Below the pieces are notes generated by a model. That model was given only the letters and a program-made list of their open reading frames with translations, was not told where the DNA came from and ran no database searches. Both the position numbers and the translations under genes were made by a program. A stretch of 64,000 nucleotides of DNA from Oreocharis arfaki (taxonomy: Eukaryota; Chordata; Aves; Passeriformes; Paramythiidae), in the NCBI GenBank assembly GCA_013398015.1, contig VZRR01008077.1, positions 1,313,731 through 1,377,730 on the forward strand. The letters are read 5' to 3'. Below, piece after piece: positions 38,261 to 50,195 of the stretch. Each line of letters starts with the position of its first letter. Position 1 is the stretch's first letter.

Positions 38261-39777
38261 GTATCCCCACTGTGTAGGAGGGCATTGATGGGAGTTCATT
38301 TTCCCCTACTCTGTGTTGCCAGGTGGGAATGCAGTTGTTCTTTACAGCAAAGCATATGGATTTCTTTGCATCCCTTGAAGATGGTGCATGAATAAACATG
38401 GGGCCAGGCATCTATGGGCAAGTTCAGGAGATTACCTTCTATTTTTATGAAAATAATGCATTGCACCAGCTGGATCTTTTTAGCCTCAATGCTTAGGGCA
38501 GTGTAAAACCACACCTTGTGTGTGAATTGTGGATGACACTGAATTCTTTACAGCTCTGTCAGTGACTCATGAAAATAATTTTGTTTCAGTTTGCCTCTTA
38601 TTTCCCCTACTCAAAAATTAAAATAAAAACATTTATTCATATCTGCAGGTCCTGCAGGTATCTGAAAAACTCTTGAATAGCTGTAAAACCCGTGAATCTG
38701 AAAAGCTCTTGAATAAAAGACACCAGAGAAAACCAAATTATTTTGTCCTACTCAAGGATATATGCTTTGCGTTTCATAGAGTGGCTTATTTTCATGCTGG
38801 ATATATTTAGGTCCTGAAGCGACTATAACTGAGAGGTCAATAACCTCTGCAGATTACTTATGGGTTACTGACTACCCTAATGATATCCCACACCCTGCCG
38901 GGCAGCATAACTAGAGCCAGAACCATTGGCACTGTGACATTCCTGAGTGAAATCCATGAATGAGAAATGAACATTAATTTGGCAAGGATAAGATAATTGA
39001 AGTCGTAGAATTGAATAAATGAAAATAATTTAAAGGAAAGAAAAGGGATGAAATATGTGTGACCATGCAGCAATCTTGGGAATCACTGTCAATGGGAAAG
39101 ATAAGTATTTCAATTAGTTATTGTCTTTTTTCTTGCTTCTGTGCAGACAAATTAATTCTGCATCATAGAAAATTCTGTTTATAGCAACTCACCTAAATAT
39201 CAAATATTTCTTTTAGATTAGCTACTCCCAGTAGTGTTCATGGAAACCTTTGCATTCAAAAAACCCAGTGAAGTACGTTATCAGAATTGTCTATAACAAA
39301 GCCAGCTCTATCACAGAAAGAGCAGGAGAGTTCAGTTCTGTGTTCCACACCTGGATTTTGTCCCCTGCCGTGGGATTCAGGCCTGAGCAGTTGCTTCTGC
39401 AGAAGATTTTGTCTGACATATGGAAGAAACCCTGAAGTACACCCACAGTGTCTTTTGAGGATAATTTGTAGGTCTAGATATTGGTGGATGCCTTCTGAAA
39501 CATGGCATAAGTAGGTGTGATGGCTTGGGCATCCAGGCATTTTGGGCACATTGTCATTAGCATCCCAACTCAATGCTGAACACACTGTGCTCATGAGTGC
39601 TCCCAAGGAGATTTTTGATTTTGCAAAGCCACAAAAGAGAGCTGGGCTCTAACTCCCCACCCTCCCAGTGGTAAATGCTTGTTTTCATTGTCTTTTGTGT
39701 CTTTTGAAAAAGCACTCCATTTACGACCCAGCTGCCACTACAACTGTGTTTCTCCTCTTGTTCCTTGGCTAATGAAG
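38261..39777 (+). other. SORCS3: Intron e8-e9 (1517 bp)
   Basis: GT-AG intron with unusual splice signals at both ends (gtatcc donor, TAATGAAG acceptor). It contains the short direct repeat at 38660-38715. Confidence 0.88.
38660..38715 (+). repeat. Short direct repeat (two 20-bp units)
   Basis: ATCTGAAAAACTCTTGAATA at 38660-38679 recurs at 38696-38715 with one difference. The units start 36 bases apart. Confidence 0.85.
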
Positions 39778-39911
39778 GGGGAGCCTTGTGTCATGGGAGA
39801 GAGGAAGATCTATAAAAAACGCAAGCCTGGAGCCCAGTGTTCCCTAACTCGGGACTATTCCCAAACTGTGGTGTCTGAACCGTGTGTCTGTGGCCAAGGA
39901 GACTTTGAGTG
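39778..39911 (+). CDS. SORCS3: SORCS3 exon e9: 10CC module, GEPCVMGERKIYKKRKPGAQ
   Basis: 134 bases, phase 0 start, with two bases of the final cysteine codon left over. It encodes GEPCVMGERKIYKKRKPGAQ and then a segment with CSLTRDYSQ and EPCVCGQGDFE. It supplies four cysteines plus one at the junction. The basic KKRK run is conserved. The start follows from continuity with HNQ of exon e8 and the family GEPC motif; it places the acceptor AG after TAATGA. Confidence 0.93.
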
Positions 39912-42900
39912 GTGAGTATGTGACTCTGGGCACTTGTGCAGGGGCTGTATTTTTGTCCCAAAGTACTACCCAGACAGAAAACCTTGCAGAGGAACTGGGT
40001 CTCATGCAGCTTTGTGGCTGTGATCATACCATGTAGCAGAGGTGTGACCCCCAAACCTGCTGAGTGAGGGAGGCTTCCCCTTCATCTTCAAGAAACATTT
40101 GTTAATCTCCACGAGAAATCCAAGCCTGGAATTCAAAAGCAAAATAATTGCAAGTACTGATTGACATTTTTCGTCATTCCAGAATAGTGACAGCCAGGAC
40201 TTCTCTGGTCCCAAACATATTCCTTTCAGAGGAAAGAGGGACTCTTCTGTCCTCACTCCCAAGGTCATTGACTACCTAGGGAGCAAGCCAGCAAAACATG
40301 CATTTTTTTCATTATTCCTTTGAATTGCTGGGAAAAATTTGTTGCTTTTTAATGATGTTTTATTGAGAAATTTCTGAAAGGGCTTCTGTGACATGACTGT
40401 ACAGCCCACCCTTGTCAGATATAACTACTTGTTTTGCATAAATATTGGTGTTTCTAACTTAATGGGACCATAATTTTCAAATTGCTTTAAGGTCACTTTG
40501 AAAGCAGCTTAAAAATAAAGCAGGGGAAAAATGAGACGCTACTTGCTATTGCTTGACAATAAGAGATAGGAGTTGGGAGAATGTATAAGTCAGGATCTCT
40601 GCATGAGGAATTCCTGCATGGCACCTGTGATAGGCAATATTTCTGAGATTTAGGACTGTCAATATCTGTGATGCTTGAGCTTAAATGATCAGAATGTCAT
40701 TTAAATGGAATTTAAAATACCCTGCATGCTGAGAAAATGTTTTAATCTTTGCTGTAGGTTATCAGGATCAGTGTCTGACTTGGTGTTATTCCTGAAAACT
40801 TCACTTACCTTCTAATACTTTCTGAAGAGGTGTGAGGCATGAGATCTGTATATTTATTTGGACTCAGGCCAGATGAGACTCATGGTTCTGTTTAGAGCAT
40901 GGACATACTGAAATGATGCAAAATCAAGAAAAAATGTAGAACAAAGTATTTTCTTGAATATCGTAGTAGTTTGTCTTTAGGAGAGAGTCAGGGATGTAGA
41001 ACAGAGATTTTCGTCTTTTCTGGATGGATGTTTAATTTGTTCCTCATGCTAAGATTACATCTGAGACTCCATATCTTGACTCATGAGATCCTTCCCCTTC
41101 ATTCTCATGATGGGAACTTGCAGAGCAAGCTGTCTTGCCTTGCAGTATCTGCCCTTGGCATTGGCATAGGCCTCTGGGGTGAGTCCAGCACCAGTCTCCA
41201 GAGATGCTAATGAATTTGCTTGGGGTTTTTTTCCTTACACTGTCTTTTACCTCACCAGCTTTATATTTTTGCAGTGAACTTTGTCTTTTCCAAGCTGGAA
41301 GTGGAAAACTGTGGTAGCTGAATTGTCCTTAAGTGCTGTTCTGCCTTGAAAAGGGTCTGCATCAGAATGTGCCTTTTCAATCACTTGATGGGCTCCTTGC
41401 ATGCATTCAGTATCATTTTTGCTTAACTTTCCCGCTAACATGAAAGAATATTGCTGTTAACCTTGCCAGTCCTGTGGAGGAAATGCAATTAGAGGACAAC
41501 AAGCTGGCTTTTGTTTCAGACCCTGCACTGCCAACAGAATTGTTAACTGGCTTCCAGTTGCAAAATTGTTATAATTGATGATGGAGAATCAGAAGGAACT
41601 TTATGGTGAATTTTGATGCTACTGAGCAGGGCTGACTTGAAGAATGCGTGGGACAGCCCATTTGAGGAAAATACTGGCAGTGCTGGAAATGCAGCACCAA
41701 GCTTGATTATTTTAAAAGAGATTTTCAGAGAGGAAGGGTGGTTCTGATGAAACCTCTGTTCTGATTTGTGACTTCTAAAGGATGAGACATTTGCTCAGTC
41801 AGTGGCAAGATACAGGTTATTCCAGAATATATTCTAGATTCATCTGTCTTCTTTGGGATGTCAGTATGAGATGAGAGGTGCTGAAAAGTGCTTTTTTTTT
41901 CTGCTGACTAAAAGGTGGACAGGACAGGTGAAAGAACAGCTCCTACTTTCACTTGATGCTCTTTCAAGAGAAATGGTTCCTTTTCAAGGAAAATTGTCCC
42001 CTCAGCCTCTTCTGGCTGGGCTCACAGCCTTAATTCGTTCTTAAAAGGACTGACTGGTCTGTCCCTTGGGTTGAACTGAGCAGGTCCTGTGGGCTGTCAG
42101 GGAAAGGGGAAGGTCAGCAGCCAGGCCTGGGTGAGTACAGTGACCAGCAGGTCCCAGCAGGTGGGCCCTCTGCTTCCCCAGGAAGGAGGTTTGGAGCTGG
42201 TTCTGGGTTTGGAGCACCCCATGTGCCGCTTGCTGTGATGACACCTGCCTTTGAGAGCTGTAGGGATAGGACAAATGACTGCAGGAGCCCTTCAGCACAC
42301 GCTGTGAGGGCTGTGCTCCCTCTCATTTGCTCACAGTGCCCTTGCCTCTGTCTGGCTCACAGTTGCAGCGCTGTTCCCTGCAGTTAGATATGATCTAAAG
42401 TTAGGCTGATCTAAAACTTGGGGGCATAAATCATGATTATGCCCCAGTTCAACAAATCCTCATGAGTCAGGATCAGGGGTGACTCTTGCCAACACTTGCA
42501 GTCATTTTCAGAAGCAAATCCTGGACTTTCTTTAACAGAGAGAATGGCAGAAGGACCTCATAAGTGTTATTAAAGTGCTCGCTGAGCTTTCTTTTTTCCC
42601 CCTCCTGCTTCTTTATTTACTTTGTCAAGATAGCTTTCCTGAGAAAGACAGCACAGCAGCTGGACTTGATTATTTCCTTAACTTATGCAAACCCTGGGGC
42701 TTATGAGAAGGAAGGTGGGCAGCATGTGAGGTTTTAATATACATTTACCAGAAGTTAATGAACAAGCACAAAACCTTGAGGGCACACAGCAATGTTGTCT
42801 TTAATTTTATTAAATATTTATGCAGCTCTTTTCTTCTTTGGGGCAAAGTACAGCTCCTCCTGAATATTTTTAATTACAAAGTCCCTGCCAGGCATTTTTG

Positions 42901-44073
42901 ACTGTGCAGGTCGGACCCACTGAGAATGATTAAATTGAATGTTGAGAAAAAGAGCATTAGGGAATCTCCAAACCATTTAAAGTAGCTTACAGAATTTTTG
43001 CCCTCCAAAAAAAGAACAGTAGCAGCCTGGGTCACTGGAGACATAGCACAATTTTGTCTCACCAAAGCTCTTCCTAGAGACTTTCTGTTGGCAGTTCAGA
43101 CTCTGAACAGGGGATAGGTAAAACTTAGAGTGTCCTAAAGGGCACAAAATGCTTTCAAGGCAGTGGCTTCTGTTGTTTCTGTGTTTTCACAGATGTTTAG
43201 CATGTTGGCATTTGTTAACTTGCTGCAGGCAAAAATCCAGAATCTCATTCTTTGTCCTTTGAATCCAGCCTGTCAATAAAGACCACGCATAGAAACCTGA
43301 TCCAGAGCCTAATAAAACTTATGGAGAGCTCTGGATTAATCCTATTGCTTCATCATTGTATTGGCACACAATACAGCTGTAAAAAGAAGTTTCGGATGTG
43401 GTTGTGGTACAGTTCCACTCTAAGGTGGTCCAAGGAAGCATCAATACCCTGGACTGCCTTCCCTGTGTGACACAATACCGTGTAATCCTTAGACTACAAA
43501 GTTGGCTGTGTTTTAGTTTGGTGTTGGAAAAACATCAGCTGTTTTTTTCTCTCTGGTGAGTCACAGCTCAGGGAGCAGGGCGCCCATTAACATACGTAAA
43601 TATACCTATAATGGCTAGTTCAGGGAGTGCTCCTAGTGTTTTGTATTCCTAGCCAGTGTTGGGGGAAAGTGACATTAGATCTTAGAATTAGTCTGATTTG
43701 TTCTAAAGGCAAAGGCTGCAAAAAGCAGACAAACCAAAAGAACCCACAAAGTGAAATTTAAGTTAGATATTAATAGGAAAAGAAATGAACAATGCAATAT
43801 TCATTCTGAATCTCAGTCATGTTTTGTTGCCAAATGGAGCACAGTGCTCTGCAGGGTTGGTAGTTCTGGTGTTGTCAGGGATCAAACACAAATGAATTGT
43901 GTTCCTGCCTCTCAGACTAGTGCAGCACTTTGTCCCTGGATGAGCCCAATCCATGATGTTGTGCCATCTCAGCAGAGAACCATGAATACACACCTGCTTT
44001 GGGGACATCACCTAAAACTCTGAGCTAACTCTGGTGGAGGGTGCACTGATGGACTTGTGACTTGTCTCCACAG
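39912..44073 (+). other. SORCS3: Intron e9-e10 (4162 bp)
   Basis: GT-AG intron. A GC-richer stretch lies at about 42060-42370 and an AT-rich, TAAT- and ATGCAAA-containing stretch at about 42620-42890. No gene is recognised. Confidence 0.9.
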
Positions 44074-44187
44074 TGACTATGGATATGAGAGACACAGCAA
44101 CAACCAGTGTATCCCAGCCTTCTGGTTCAGCCCCTCCTCCCTGTCCAAGGATTGCAACGTTGGTCAGAACTACTGGAACAGCACTGG
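44074..44187 (+). CDS. SORCS3: SORCS3 exon e10: 10CC module, DYGYERHSNNQCIPAFWF
   Basis: 114 bases. The first base completes the cysteine codon TG/T, then 37 codons and two bases of glycine. It encodes DYGYERHSNNQCIPAFWFSP and SSLSKDCNVGQNYWNST. Two 10CC cysteines are present, and NST is a potential N-glycosylation site. Acceptor CTCCACAG, donor TGG/gtaagt. Confidence 0.96.
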
Positions 44188-45651
44188 GTAAGTGCGTCTT
44201 GCAATCTCTCTGGTTTTAGTGACTGTAGTAGACAAGAGAACCTGGATGGTTCTTTTTTTGCTTTGCATTCCATTATGCTCTTTTTCAGCTTATTCGTGAG
44301 GTGATGTTTCCAGCAGCATCTGTATGGAACATTGCCTTGCTCCTCAGAGACAGGGAGAAGCACGTTAACATAAGTGACGTGTAGATACTGCATTGCTATC
44401 AAGTGATGTGTGATCCCTGGAGCCTAGACTTGGAGCTCCCCTTTGTTGCAAAATTAAAATACGAATCAAAATGGTCTATCTGAGAGACAGCTGAACATTT
44501 AAAAGGACAGGTTTGAGGTATTTCACACTGTGTTTTATTGAACCTCTTACTATCTTACAGCTCCTATTTATATCAGCTTCTAGGAGGGCTCAAATGAGCA
44601 ATTTCTAGCCTCTTTTATGTTTTTTTCCTCTGCCATTTTCACTTTGTATGTACAATGCCTTGCATTTCAGACAGGCTTCATGTGCTGATTTCTCCTGGTC
44701 TAACCCAGAACAGATGGCAAGTGTTGGTTTATTATGGCAACATCACCTTGCAAATGCTCTACTATCATGCAGGAAATGCTGTGAGAATTGAGTTTCACTG
44801 GCTGGTGCAGAATTGCAATGTTCCTTCTAGGACAGGGCCGACCCTGCAGACTTTGTAGGGCTGATTCTGGGTCATGTGTCCTGCCTGCTCAATGGTTATG
44901 GCAGGAACTAGCCCTATTCCTGGCTGGTGGGTGCAGGTGGCTGGACGAAGTGAGGCTGCTGACAGTCCAGAGGCATTTGACCTCAGAGACCCCCTTTCAG
45001 CTGAAAAGTTACTTTAAATATGGGATGTAATTGCAGGAGCCCTGGCCAGTATGACTGCTTGTAGCCTTCTTGACAGAGAGCAGCAAGAAAATAGTTGGGG
45101 TTGGTGTGAAATTAATAGAAAGGGTTGACCCCCCTCAGCCACACTGGGAGTAGCCAAGTGTCTTGCTCTTTAGCCAACCTCTTCCAAGAAGAGCCAAGAG
45201 AAAAACCCATACCTCAAATAATTTTAAAACTGAACTGGGGAAAAGCCCTTGGCATATTTTTCAAGTGCCCTCTAGCCCAATAGAGGCAGACAAAACCTAA
45301 TAAAAGTCATAATTGAAAAGCTGGGTTGCAGGATGTGATCCTGCAGGCATTGGGGAGTTGGAGGAATTCTCTGCCTTTTAGCAGGGCAGAGTAATTCACC
45401 TCCACAATGTGTCTCTTCTCAGTGATGCTGCTGAGAATCTCTGGAGAAGGTTGGATTGTGATTGGCTTGGCTTTCACCCATTTTATAAAGCATTGGATTT
45501 CTTTGATTCTTCCTTTCAGCAAGGGGACCATGCAGGCAGTTAGCCTTTGAAAAAACACATGCATTAATGTGGAGAGACAAAGCAAAAACAAAACAAAGGA
45601 ACTTTTCTGCCCACTGTGTGAGCCCAGTGTCCTTTTGTTACTTTTCCCCAG
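44188..45651 (+). other. SORCS3: Intron e10-e11 (1464 bp)
   Basis: GT-AG intron. It carries a long minus-strand open frame that continues antisense through the next exon, and no other feature I can support. Confidence 0.9.
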
Positions 45652-45823
45652 GTACCGAAGGATTGTGTCTAACAACTGCACAGATGGCTTGCGAGAGAAG
45701 TACATGGCCAAGATGGAGAAATGCCCTGGAAAAGCACCACGGGGGTTGCACATCCTCACCTCCGATGGGAAGCTGGTCATGGAGCAGGGGCACAACGCCA
45801 CCTTCATCATCCTCATGGAAGAG
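45652..45823 (+). CDS. SORCS3: SORCS3 exon e11: end of 10CC module and start of PKD1
   Basis: 172 bases. The first base completes glycine, then 57 codons to phase 0. YRRIVSNNCTDGLREKYMAK and MEKCPGKAPRGLHILTSDGK carry the ninth and tenth cysteines of the module, so exons e8-e11 contain exactly ten. NCT and NAT are potential N-glycosylation sites. EQGHNATFIILMEE begins the first PKD fold. RRIVSNNCTDGLREKY points to SORCS3 rather than SORCS1, which has RKVVSNNCTDGVREQY. Donor GAG/gtgtgt. Confidence 0.97.
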
Positions 45824-48800
45824 GTGTGTTAGTGGTCTCAGCAAACTCCTCTCTGTGTGGCAGGACTGGCATTCTTTTCCTCCACTTTTCAGGTTGCTGA
45901 GAGGAAAATAGTAGTCAAGGGGGATCATGAAACGGTGAATGGTCCTGAGATTTATGAGAATTAAGGAATTTAAGAGAATTGAGGGCTATTGTGACACATA
46001 AAGGCAGCTCATATTGGGTCACTCCAAAGCTGTTTGGTTATCTTGTCTATCAGTGATGATGAAGTTAACGCTTAAGAAAGATAGAGCTGGTCAAAAATGT
46101 ATTTTCTCACTCACTTCTTGCTGCCTCCAGTGAACTGCAGCTTGTGGAGTCTGCGAGGCAGAAGTGGTGTTTCTGCGATCAACAGCTCTGTATCTGGGAT
46201 GCAAAGCTTTAACTTCAGCTTTTCTGGGAAAGGTTAAGAACACTGGGAAACATGTTCACACTCACGGGGAGCAGTGAGGGGCACTGTTGTTTTGCAGTAG
46301 GAATTGAGTCACCCCAAAGCACCTCTGAGTTCACCAGCCCGCATCTATCTCATTCATCTATTGGTAGTTCCCCCTGTAGCCAACAGTTGCGTAAGTGACA
46401 CCAGGCCATGCTGCTGCCAAAAACATCAGAATGTTGAGGCTCTTCTGGCCAGGGACTGAGGTGGTTCTGGAGAAGCACGACTATTTTTCATCACGTCTTC
46501 TGTCCTGTGTACATCATTTTCAGGCAGTACCTGGAGACAGGTGAGGCAGACCACCCACAGACAGACATTCTCACACTAAATTAAATTCATATATAGTAGC
46601 TAAGTACTGCACTGGGACCACACTAATCTGGCATGGCCTCTTTACTACTTCCTCAGAGGTTCATGCATGCTCTGCTTTTATGCAAGGGAGATTTCTTGTC
46701 TACTTGCTGCTTCTTTTCTATTCTGCAGACTTGACATGGTAAGACAATTTGTATAGACACTACGAGTGGGAGTTCAGAAAAGAACAGATATAATCTAAAA
46801 ATTAAGAATCAACTAGTAATTTATTAAGGAACTCAAGCGGAACTGCTGCGTACGGAGAATGATAAACAAATGGGGAATAAGGCAGCAGCAGTCAAGGTAG
46901 CTGAAGAGTGGAATCTTTGCAAGGCTTTAGAGATTGAAGAGGCAGCTGAATAAATATGTGAGGGCGTTCACTCTCATGTCCATTGTTGAAAAATAATGGT
47001 GGTTGGAAATACATTTCATTGAAACAACTTTTTTTTTTCTAAGGGAAGAGGATCTTCGGGAACATGTCTTTGTAGGTGAACAGCTTATTTCACAGAAAGT
47101 TGTGTGTTGAGTTTGTGTGATTTGTTTCTTAAAAGAATAGACTTTCAAGAAAAGAAAAGGAACACTGGGGTTTTGGACAAAAGTATTCCAGTCTTTTAGT
47201 GTGAACATGAGAAGAATTATGGTCAAAGAGTTCCTTATTAATTGGAAGAAATAATTTCTGTAGAAGTCTTCGTTATTACTTACCTGGCTGCCATACAGAT
47301 TAATTCCTGGCTTCATCTGCCTTCTCTGGTCAGTCTGTTTACTGGAGGGTTGTTTTGTACCTAAGTTTACACTTCATTTCTGAGCCAAACAGCAGCCAGA
47401 CCAGCCCTCCCGTGGATACATCTGTGTGGTCTCCATTCAGCTGTGTCAGACTAGCCCTGGTGAGCCAGCAGTTCTTTCCTGCCTTCTGGTTCACACCCTG
47501 AATGTATGGAGGTGACTGACCTTTAGGCTGCCAATGGTAAATGAAGACTTCCTCATAGTTAATAGAAAACTGAATTTCTCAGGATTTATAGAATTAGCTT
47601 TAGTAGGACTCTTCACAGTGGTGTTCAGAATACGTGCATGGCAATGACTACAGACAAGGAAATGAAGAATGACTGATGGTTTTGCAGTGTTTTCAGAAAT
47701 ATGGGGCTGGACTGTGATTTGAACTGTGTGTGCATGCAAGGGAACATAAGGAGATAAGAACCTTTTTAGACAGTTTTTTAAAATCTGAGTTTGGTTTTGA
47801 TCACAAAAAAATAATAGACTGCCAAATAGCTGTTGTAGAGTTGTGTTCTTGACCACGTCTGTTCGCTGATTTCCATACTCAGAGCTCCGATCTCTGTGAC
47901 AGCCTGTAGCTCCTTCTCTTTCAGTCATTTATGGGGCTTAAAGCAACAAAATGTGCTCTTTGAGTATATAGGGATAGCAATTTTTTTTTTCCCTTTTGAA
48001 ATGCCTCCACTTCCTTTCTATTTTAATTTATATTTATAAACTCCAGAATATCTGACATCTTTGTGTGGGACTAGCATGCTTGTTTCAGTATTTTATGGAC
48101 TGGATAGAGAGGTATGGAAAGGAGAAAGAAAACATGATTAGTGTGATGGGCAGGCTTTGCATTGAAGACCCAGCTCGTAATTGGGTGAAAAGATCATCTG
48201 CTACCGTTTAGTCATGAAAAATCTGTTCCTGCTTCTCTACTTGAAGCCATCTCATTTCAGAAAGAATCATATTGGAGAAGCAAGAAGGAAACAGAAAAGA
48301 GAATTGTCAGGGAAGGGAGATGAGCTGCCATGATTGGTGCAAGAGATTTCAGCCTCAGGTCATCAGTGATGAATCCAGCCCAGATCAAATTTTTATCCTC
48401 TGTTCGCTATCTTCCGTATGAGATGAACTTGTGGTCTTAGTGAATTCCCTTGAGAAGTGGTTTTGAAAGGTTTAACAAGCTATGGGAGCCTTTCCATCAA
48501 ATAACTGAATATCCCAAGAGTGTAATTTTGCTCCTGCCAGAGAATTTTTTAGAGTGACTTAAAAAACTCTCTGTCTAAAGTATGTTATTGACTACTCAAT
48601 ATTATAGGTATGTTTTAGTGTCAGTACCACTTTAGTCCTTTCTGATTGCTCTTTGGTTTGTACTGAATTTTTAATGTCCTAGTAGGGCAGAGGTGAAAAT
48701 GGTGCCCTGATCAAGTCAATAGCCAAAACTCCCCTGGCTCCCATGGAATGGGAATGATGGAGCAAGGAAGGAGAGAGATCAAACATATATAACTAAATAT

Positions 48801-50008
48801 CTATATTTCAAAAACTGCATGCAGTAATCCTGATTATATGAGTATCTGAAGACCCCAAGTGTATACTCAAAGTAAATTCACATCTGAAAAATACCCTTCC
48901 TGCACTCTGATTCCTTCCTGCAGGTATAGTCTATGAGGAAGATAAAGTCTGTGGGGCTGCTAAGGTCCTGATTATCTGTGCAGGGGACCTGCTTCATTGT
49001 GGTCTGGCTTCTTGTGTATGCTCGCTGTATATTTACAGCTATAATGGGGTTTATGGGATGACTGCAAATTATTTCTGAATTTCCCATAAAAAAGGTAAAT
49101 TTACGAGTAGAGATTTTTCAATTTTTTTTTTTTAAACTTTCAAATCACATTCTCAATATATCTAGGGGCTGACTTCAGTTTGGGGCTAGGAGTGTTTCCA
49201 AAATGTAGTGGTATCTTCTTCACCCACAGTGAATACAGAGCAGATCTCTCATGAAAGGAAATTACTTGGCACAACACATCTTATATATATGCAGAAAGAT
49301 AAAGCTACAGAGATTTAATCTGAGTTGTAGTTTTATTTCAGTTTAGTGAAATCACTGCAGTGGGCTTTAGCTTTGTTTAAATTAGCCTTGTTTTGTGTTA
49401 CAGTAGTCAGCTGGGGGCAAGTATAAAATAAGGCTCCAAGAAACCGAAATAACAGACACTTCTACCGTTCAACTACAGTAGTTTAAAGCAGGATTTAAAC
49501 TAAAATAGTGCAACTTCTCTCTCTAGACAATACCTGTGGTGCTGGAATTTCTTGTCCCTCCTTCATTTAATAACTGTCATTGAGAGTAATCCTAGAAGAG
49601 ATTTTCTCATCATCTGCTTCATTCTCCTGTGTATCCAGGCCCTGTCTCTGTGTTGACTGACATTAGACAAAAAAATCTGTCAGTCCTCAATGTGGGACTC
49701 AACCTATATAAATTCAGCCACCCTGAAGCTGCATGTGTAGCTGAAACTAGTCTTCTAGACTCTCCATCATCAGGGGTGGATATTTGCAAGAGATGGTTCA
49801 TGTTGCCTGTTTCAGTTACCTTAGGATCGGCTGTTGATGTTTTGCTGTCTGTGTCTGGCCACTTTGGGGAATGACAGAATAAAACTCATCTTGTTCTGAA
49901 AAGTTACAGCTTTGTGTCCATGCTAATGAAATTGAACTCAGTGGGATCAAGGGTAATATAAATCCCTTTTTATCAGCCCAGTTTCCTGTCCAACCTTCTC
50001 TGTCGCAG
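45824..50008 (+). other. SORCS3: Intron e11-e12 (4185 bp)
   Basis: GT-AG intron, AT-rich with T runs near 47030, 47980 and 49120. Minus-strand frames of 129 and 145 codons (46927-47316, 47491-47928) have no recognisable content. Confidence 0.9.
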
Positions 50009-50195
50009 GGTGATCTCCAAAGGACAAACATCCAGCTTGATTTTGGAGATGGCATTGCAGTATCCTACGCCAATTTCAGCCCCGTGGAGGATGGCATCCG
50101 GCACGTGTATAAGAATGCTGGAATCTTCCAGGTGACGGCGTACGCAGAGAACAGCCTGGGCTCAGACACTGCTGTCCTGTTCCTGCACGTGGTCT
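50009..50195 (+). CDS. SORCS3: SORCS3 exon e12: PKD1 domain
   Basis: 187 bases, phase 0 start, one base of a cysteine codon left over. GDLQRTNIQLDFGDGIAVSY has the FGDG signature of PKD folds. It is followed by ANFSPVEDGIRHVYKNAGIF and QVTAYAENSLGSDTAVLFLH, giving the usual H-x-Y, G-x-x-x-V spacing. NFS is a potential N-glycosylation site. PKD domains mediate dimer contacts in SorCS receptors. Acceptor TCTGTCGCAG, donor TCT/gtgagt. Confidence 0.97.

Noticed and set aside
45307..45816. 169-codon open frame on the minus strand
   Set aside because: It is antisense to exon e11 and its upstream intron. Its openness follows from the coding composition of the sense strand, and its content resembles no protein I know.
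46927..47316. 129-codon minus-strand frame
   Set aside because: AT-rich intron with a chance lack of stops. The translation is rich in F, S and N with no pattern.
47491..47928. 145-codon minus-strand frame in the e11-e12 intron
   Set aside because: No domain, no coding-like composition and no splice context. Among 64 kb in six frames, frames of this size are expected by chance.
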